Positions 6,515 to 10,144 of a stretch of 10,144 nucleotides of DNA are shown here, in pieces. This DNA comes from an uncultured Bacteroidales bacterium (lineage in GTDB: Bacteria; Bacteroidota; Bacteroidia; Bacteroidales; Paludibacteraceae), in the NCBI GenBank assembly GCA_903929065.1, contig CAIYTJ010000354.1, positions 1 through 10,144 on the forward strand, read 5' to 3'. Within the stretch, counting starts at the first letter, position 1. Each line of letters begins with the position of its first letter. The notes below the pieces were generated by a model. It was given only the letters and a program-made list of their open reading frames with translations, did no database searches and was not told where the DNA came from. The translations under genes were made by a program, and so were the position numbers.

Positions 6515-7789
6515 ATGAAAACAAAAGCAATCCGTTTATATGGCAAAAAAGACCTTCGCTTAGAAGAGTTCGAATTGCCACAGATTAAAGACAATGAAAT
6601 ATTGGCGAAAGTAGTTTCCGATTCGCTGTGTATGTCATCATACAAAGCAGCAACTCAAGCTACCGACCACAAACGTGTTCCAAATGATATCGCCGAAAAT
6701 CCGATTATCATTGGGCATGAATTTGCAGGAGAATTGGTACAAATCGGTTCAAAATGGGCTGATAAATTCAGTGCCGGAGATAAATTCTCTATTCAACCTG
6801 CACTTTATTTCGAAGATGGTCCTGTGGGCGTATTGAGCGCACCGGGTTACAGCTACCAACACATTGGTGGAGATGCAACCTATGTGATTATCCCGAATGA
6901 GGTCATGGAAAAAGACTGTTTGCTGGCTTACAAAGGCGAAGGTTACTATCCGGCTTCGTTGGCCGAACCGCTTTCGTGCGTAATTGGTGCTATGCATGCC
7001 AACTACCACACGACTCCCGGAAGTTATGTGCACAAAATGGACATTGTGGATGGTGGTAAAATGGCTATTCTGGCCGGTGTGGGTCCAATGGGACTGGCCG
7101 CTATCAATTACGTGCTCCGCCGCAACGACCGCAAACCATCTATTTGTGTGGTGACGGATGTGGATCAAACCCGCCTCGACCGTGCAGCACAGTTCTACAG
7201 CGTTGAATTTGCGGCTTCTCGCGGCATCGATTTGCGCTATGTGAACACAGGCAAAATGGAAAATCCGGTGGAAGAACTGAGAGCTATTACCAACGGATAC
7301 GGATACGACGATGTATTTGCATTTGCACCCGTAAAACCGGTGGTGGAGCAAGCCGATGCTATTTTGGCATTCGACGGCTGTCTGAACTTCTTTGCAGGTC
7401 CGAACGATCCAAATTTCAGCGCGATGTTTAACTTCTACAACGTGCATTATGCCTATACTCACGTGGTGGGTACCAGCGGTGGAAATACCGACGACATGGT
7501 GGAAGCCCTCGATATGATGTCGAAAGGCCTCGATCCTGCCGGACTGGTAACTCATATTGGCGGCTTAGGAGCTGTTATTGAAGCAACGAAACATTTACCT
7601 GAAATTCCGGGTGGAAAAAAACTGATTTACACACACGTAGATATGCCATTGACACCAATTTCGGACTTTGCTAAACTGGGCGAAACAAATGAAGTGTATA
7701 AAACACTGGCTGAAATGTGTGATAAAAACCTTGGTTTGTGGAGCGTTGAAGCAGAAGCCTTTTTGCTCGCAAATGTAGATAAGCTTTAA
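6515..7789 (+). CDS. Zinc-type medium-chain dehydrogenase, L-sorbose-1-phosphate reductase-like
   Basis: A 424-residue NAD(P)-dependent dehydrogenase of the alcohol/polyol dehydrogenase superfamily. From the ATG at 6515 it has candidate catalytic zinc ligands C39 (DSLCMSSYKA), H68 and E69 (GHEFAG), E151 (AEPLSC), and the dinucleotide-binding loop GVGPMG (188-193). The cluster of four closely spaced structural-zinc cysteines found in many alcohol dehydrogenases is absent. SDSLCMSSYKA, the HKRVPND segment and NPIIIGHEFAGE recall SorE, which reduces L-sorbose-1-phosphate to D-glucitol-6-phosphate with NAD(P)H. This fits the SrlD-like domain encoded just upstream. The open frame can be extended upstream to a GTG at 6479, but those 12 codons lie inside inverted repeat C, while the MKTKAIRLYGKKDLRL opening is a typical N-terminus, so ATG 6515 is preferred. 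The substrate is inferred from resemblance only. Confidence 0.85.
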   Translation: MKTKAIRLYGKKDLRLEEFELPQIKDNEILAKVVSDSLCMSSYKAATQATDHKRVPNDIAENPIIIGHEFAGELVQIGSKWADKFSAGDKFSIQPALYFEDGPVGVLSAPGYSYQHIGGDATYVIIPNEVMEKDCLLAYKGEGYYPASLAEPLSCVIGAMHANYHTTPGSYVHKMDIVDGGKMAILAGVGPMGLAAINYVLRRNDRKPSICVVTDVDQTRLDRAAQFYSVEFAASRGIDLRYVNTGKMENPVEELRAITNGYGYDDVFAFAPVKPVVEQADAILAFDGCLNFFAGPNDPNFSAMFNFYNVHYAYTHVVGTSGGNTDDMVEALDMMSKGLDPAGLVTHIGGLGAVIEATKHLPEIPGGKKLIYTHVDMPLTPISDFAKLGETNEVYKTLAEMCDKNLGLWSVEAEAFLLANVDKL

Positions 7790-7798
7790 ATTTCAATT

Positions 7799-7816
7799 GT
7801 CACATAGGTCCAATAG
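7799..7816. repeat. Single-arm remnant of the repeat C family
   Basis: CACATAGGTCCAATA (7801-7815) matches the reverse complement of 6475-6490 from the right-arm region of repeat C, with one missing base. It begins about nine bases after the stop of the sorbose-phosphate-reductase-like gene, the position expected for a left arm. No matching right arm is seen before the next start at 7862. The rest of this 72-base spacer is plain AT-rich sequence. Confidence 0.55.
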
Positions 7817-7861
7817 ATTTATTTGAGTACAAAAAAAGGTATTTACTAATTATATAAAAAG

Positions 7862-9160
7862 ATGAAACAGTTAGATGTTAAGTTGATGCATCCGAAAGAA
7901 CAGATTAATGTGATTATCGGACGTATTTACCGCAGTGGAATGACGACCACTTCGGGTGGAAACATTTCCATTAAAGATGGAAACGGTGATATTTGGATAA
8001 CCCCCTCGGCGGTTGACAAAGGTTCACTGACCGTGAAGGATATTGTGTGCGTGAAAAAGGACGGAACGGTGATTGGTCAGCATAAACCATCGTCGGAATT
8101 CCTATTTCACAAAGCCATTTTTGAGGCCCGTCCTGAATTGAAGGCTATCATTCACGCTCACCCACCGGGACTGGTTGCTTTCAGCATTGCACGGGTTGTG
8201 CCTGACACCAGCATCGTTCCACAAGCCCGTAAGATTTGTGGAGAAATTGGTTTTGCTCCTTACGGTTGCCCCGGAAGTGAAGATTTGGGTAAGAAAATTG
8301 CCAACGAATTCAAGAACAAGAAATACAAAGCGGTTATTATGGAAAACCACGGCGTTGTGCTGGGTGGAACCGATATGATGGACGCTTACCAACGTTTCGA
8401 GACGCTGGAATTTTGCTGTCGAACGATTGTAAATGCAGGTCGTATTGGTAAAATAAACACGCTGACTGACGAACAAATTTCGAAATATGTCAACCATTTT
8501 CCGAAGAATATTACGCCGTTTATGGATGTTGAATATCCATCGGATGAGCGTGAAATCCGTACCGAAATGGTAAACATTATCCGCCGTGCCTGCGATCAGG
8601 GATTGATGATTTCGACCTACGGAACAGTTTCGGTGCGCTGGAAAGATAACGACTTCCTGATTACGCCCCGCGATGTTGCACGTTGGGATATTCTGGCAAA
8701 AAATATTGTACAGGTGAAAAACGGTATGGCCGAAGCAGGCAAGGAACCAAGTCGTTCAGTGGCACTTCATCACCGAATTTACCAGCTTTATCCACATATC
8801 AACTCTATTATTACCACGCAGCCAACCAACCTGATGGCTCACGCGGTAAGTCACCAGAAATTTGATGTGCGAACCATTCCCGAAAGTTGGATTTTCCTGC
8901 AGGACGTGCCATCCATTCCGTTCGAGAGCCTTTACAACGACACCGAAGTAATTGCCGAAATGTTTGCTAAAAACCGGGTGGTTATTGTTGAAAATGACTG
9001 TGTTATTGTAACCGGAAATAAACTGATCAACACCTTTGATTACCTCGAAGTAGCTGAATTTTCGGCCAATTCACTGGTTATGGCTTCGTCAATCGGACCA
9101 TTAAAACCGATGGGCGACAAAGAAATAGATGAACTTCGAATAGCGTTTAATGTGAAATAA
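7862..9160 (+). CDS. Tandem-duplicated class II aldolase/adducin family protein with a degenerate second domain
   Basis: A 432-residue protein made of two aldolase-fold copies; a single-domain FucA-type aldolase is about 215 residues. Copy 1 (about 10-215) has GGNISIKDGNGDIWITPSAVDKG, catalytic Glu79 (PSSEF), zinc ligands H98 and H100 (HAHPPG) and H163 (ENHGVVLGG), so it should cleave a ketose 1-phosphate or related substrate with a divalent metal. Copy 2 (about 230-425) keeps the fold, with GTVSVRWKDNDFLITPRDVA and VAEFSANSLVMASS, but the matching residues are S299, T318, Q320 and D379. It therefore cannot bind zinc in the usual way and is probably structural or regulatory. The sugar substrate is unknown; fuculose-, rhamnulose- or ribulose-phosphate-type reactions are family possibilities. 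The start ATG follows an A-rich tract. Confidence 0.87.
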   Translation: MKQLDVKLMHPKEQINVIIGRIYRSGMTTTSGGNISIKDGNGDIWITPSAVDKGSLTVKDIVCVKKDGTVIGQHKPSSEFLFHKAIFEARPELKAIIHAHPPGLVAFSIARVVPDTSIVPQARKICGEIGFAPYGCPGSEDLGKKIANEFKNKKYKAVIMENHGVVLGGTDMMDAYQRFETLEFCCRTIVNAGRIGKINTLTDEQISKYVNHFPKNITPFMDVEYPSDEREIRTEMVNIIRRACDQGLMISTYGTVSVRWKDNDFLITPRDVARWDILAKNIVQVKNGMAEAGKEPSRSVALHHRIYQLYPHINSIITTQPTNLMAHAVSHQKFDVRTIPESWIFLQDVPSIPFESLYNDTEVIAEMFAKNRVVIVENDCVIVTGNKLINTFDYLEVAEFSANSLVMASSIGPLKPMGDKEIDELRIAFNVK

Positions 9161-9165
9161 ATTCT

Positions 9166-9198
9166 GAAGAGACGTTGCACACAACGTCTCTTCTTTTT
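9166..9198 (+). terminator. Strong intrinsic-terminator-like hairpin
   Basis: GAAGAGACGTTG (9166-9177) and CAACGTCTCTTC (9182-9193) form a perfect 12-bp stem with a CACA loop, followed by five T residues. It starts five bases after the aldolase stop codon and ends eight bases before the lplA start, so it probably ends or attenuates transcription from the sugar genes and makes lplA expression at least partly separate. The AGAGACGTTG core also has the look of a dispersed palindromic repeat, which could serve both roles. Confidence 0.8.
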
Positions 9199-9206
9199 AA
9201 ACCAAC

Positions 9207-9944
9207 ATGCAAATCATCCATTCTACATCCAATTCATCCACGTTCAATCTGGCTGCCGAAGAATTTCTGTTTTCGGAACGGACAGATGATTTGTTGTTTT
9301 TATATGTGAATAAACCTTCGGTGATAATTGGTTGCAATCAGGCTATTCGGAATGAAGTTGATATAGAATTTTGCAAGGGAAATGAGATTTCGGTTGTTCG
9401 TCGCATGTCGGGTGGGGGAGCCGTGTTTCATGATTTAGGCAATCTGAATTTTTGCTTTATTTCAAATAAAACTGAAGGAAAATCGGCTCTGAATGATGAT
9501 TTTCTTCTGCCTGTTGTTGAGGTTTTGGTTGATCTTGGTGTACCTGTAACAGTTGGTAGACGCATAGACCTATGGTTGCAAAGCGAATATAAAATTACCG
9601 GAACAGCTTCGCACGTAGCCAAAAACAGGGAGTTGCATCATGGTACGTTATTGTACGACACCAATCTTGACATGCTCGAAAGTTCACTTTCTTCGAAAAA
9701 TAAAGATGCAAATGTAAAAGCTATTGCATCCGTTCGAAGTAAAGTAAAAAATCTTCGAAACTGGTTTAAAGATCAAAATCAATTTACCCTTAGCTCAACT
9801 GATTTCTTTGATTTGATTATACGTAAACTTGTTGATTACTTTCTTGTAGAAGAAGTTCTAGTTTTGTCAGAAGCGGAATCAGCGGATATTCTGCAATTGT
9901 CAGAAAATAAATATATGTCTAACGAATGGACTTATAAGAAATAG
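9207..9944 (+). CDS. lplA: Lipoate-protein ligase A family protein (short form)
   Basis: A 245-residue cytosolic enzyme that activates lipoate with ATP and attaches it to a lysine of lipoyl domains, such as the E2 of 2-oxoacid dehydrogenases or the glycine-cleavage H protein. Visible motifs are RRMSGGGAVFHDLGNLNF (65-82), the catalytic lysine K129 in YKITGTAS, HHGTLLYDTNLDML (144-157) and ASVRSKVKNL (174-183), all closely like E. coli LplA. The C-terminal accessory domain of the 337-residue E. coli enzyme is missing, as in other short forms; some of these need a separate LplB-like partner, and none is seen here. It lies downstream of the hairpin and in the same direction as the E1 gene, consistent with lipoylation of the E1's partner. 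The start ATG follows AAACCAAC; its GC content is somewhat lower than that of the genes before it. Confidence 0.88.
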   Translation: MQIIHSTSNSSTFNLAAEEFLFSERTDDLLFLYVNKPSVIIGCNQAIRNEVDIEFCKGNEISVVRRMSGGGAVFHDLGNLNFCFISNKTEGKSALNDDFLLPVVEVLVDLGVPVTVGRRIDLWLQSEYKITGTASHVAKNRELHHGTLLYDTNLDMLESSLSSKNKDANVKAIASVRSKVKNLRNWFKDQNQFTLSSTDFFDLIIRKLVDYFLVEEVLVLSEAESADILQLSENKYMSNEWTYKK

Positions 9945-10065
9945 TCAACAGATCAAAAAGTTGAAATTAAATACAATTAATTGAGAATTGTTAAAGAATT
10001 TATTGCTGCCAAATACTGCTGTTGCGTTTACATTTAACATGTATTGATATTAAAATAAGCTAAGT

Positions 10066-10077
10066 TGCTCTTTGACA
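10066..10077 (+). promoter_or_regulatory. boxA-like antitermination motif near the window end
   Basis: TGCTCTTTGACA is close to the bacterial boxA consensus (TGCTCTTTAACA), which recruits Nus factors. It is found in leaders of rRNA operons, some polysaccharide loci and some CRISPR arrays. It sits in the gene-free last 200 bases, 122 bases after lplA ends, so a long untranslated transcript may begin here. Chance occurrence cannot be excluded. Nothing else in 9945-10144 is recognisable, except a weak GTGTTT/AAACAC hairpin at the very edge. Confidence 0.35.
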
Positions 10078-10144
10078 TTTTGATTGAATTGACGTTCTTC
10101 GCATAGCAAGTCACGTATAGGTGTTTTGTCTAAGGCAGAAACAC

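Noticed and set aside
6749..7555. Long open frame on the minus strand (268 codons)
   Set aside because: It is opposite a well-supported dehydrogenase gene, and its translation is rich in His, Cys and Ser without any recognisable motif. The same applies to minus-strand frames at 2953-3546, 3625-4158 and 5445-6068.
7817..7861. Promoter ahead of the tandem aldolase gene
   Set aside because: The AT-rich stretch has a TTTGAG and a TAATTATA-like segment, but not the TAnnTTTG element expected for a Bacteroidetes promoter.
9207..9944. lplA as a truncated gene
   Set aside because: It lacks the C-terminal domain of E. coli LplA, but all catalytic motifs are present and short ligases of this size occur naturally, so it is probably complete.
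10121..10144. Start of a CRISPR repeat (GTTTTGTC...AGAAAC)
   Set aside because: Only one possible partial copy is visible at the edge and no second repeat or spacer can be seen.

Overview
The window looks like a Bacteroidetes-type chromosome segment. Spacers are AT-rich, coding DNA has moderate GC, no gene has a clear Shine-Dalgarno sequence, A-rich tracts precede the starts, and the protein sequences look Bacteroidales- or Marinilabiliales-like. This assignment is an inference. Six genes lie on the + strand and fill most of the window, consistent with one metabolic cluster. No rRNA, tRNA, transposase or confirmed CRISPR array is seen.

Layout: a 208-base AT-rich leader holds two inverted repeats. 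It is followed by an unusually long fused E1 alpha/beta 2-oxoacid dehydrogenase (209-2668); a 401-base repeat-filled spacer; a PHP-domain protein (3070-4221); a class II aldolase fused to a sorbitol-6-phosphate-dehydrogenase-like SDR (4383-6371); a medium-chain dehydrogenase of L-sorbose-1-phosphate reductase type (6515-7789); a tandem-duplicated class II aldolase whose second copy has lost its catalytic residues (7862-9160); a strong hairpin with a T-run (9166-9198); and a short lipoate-protein ligase (9207-9944). The last 200 bases have no gene but contain a boxA-like motif.

How the genes may work together: the ligase can lipoylate the E2 partner that the E1 needs, which ties the two ends of the cluster together, although no E2 or E3 lies in the window. 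The middle genes suggest handling of sugar or polyol phosphates. The SDR half resembles glucitol-6-phosphate 2-dehydrogenase and the next gene resembles L-sorbose-1-phosphate reductase; together these would interconvert L-sorbose-1-P, D-glucitol-6-P and D-fructose-6-P. Two class II aldolases could split a ketose phosphate, and the PHP protein could be a phosphoesterase. No transporter, sugar kinase or regulator is present, so the real substrate is unknown.

The most unusual DNA structure is between and inside the genes. Three consecutive spacers are bounded by long inverted repeats that start 0-8 bases after a stop codon and end 8-12 bases before the next start. All share an AACCAC...CAC...CAC layout, but each spacer has its own version of the sequence, matched between its two arms. 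One spacer also holds about nine 21-bp degenerate tandem repeats. A 33-bp palindrome sits in frame inside the aldolase-SDR gene.
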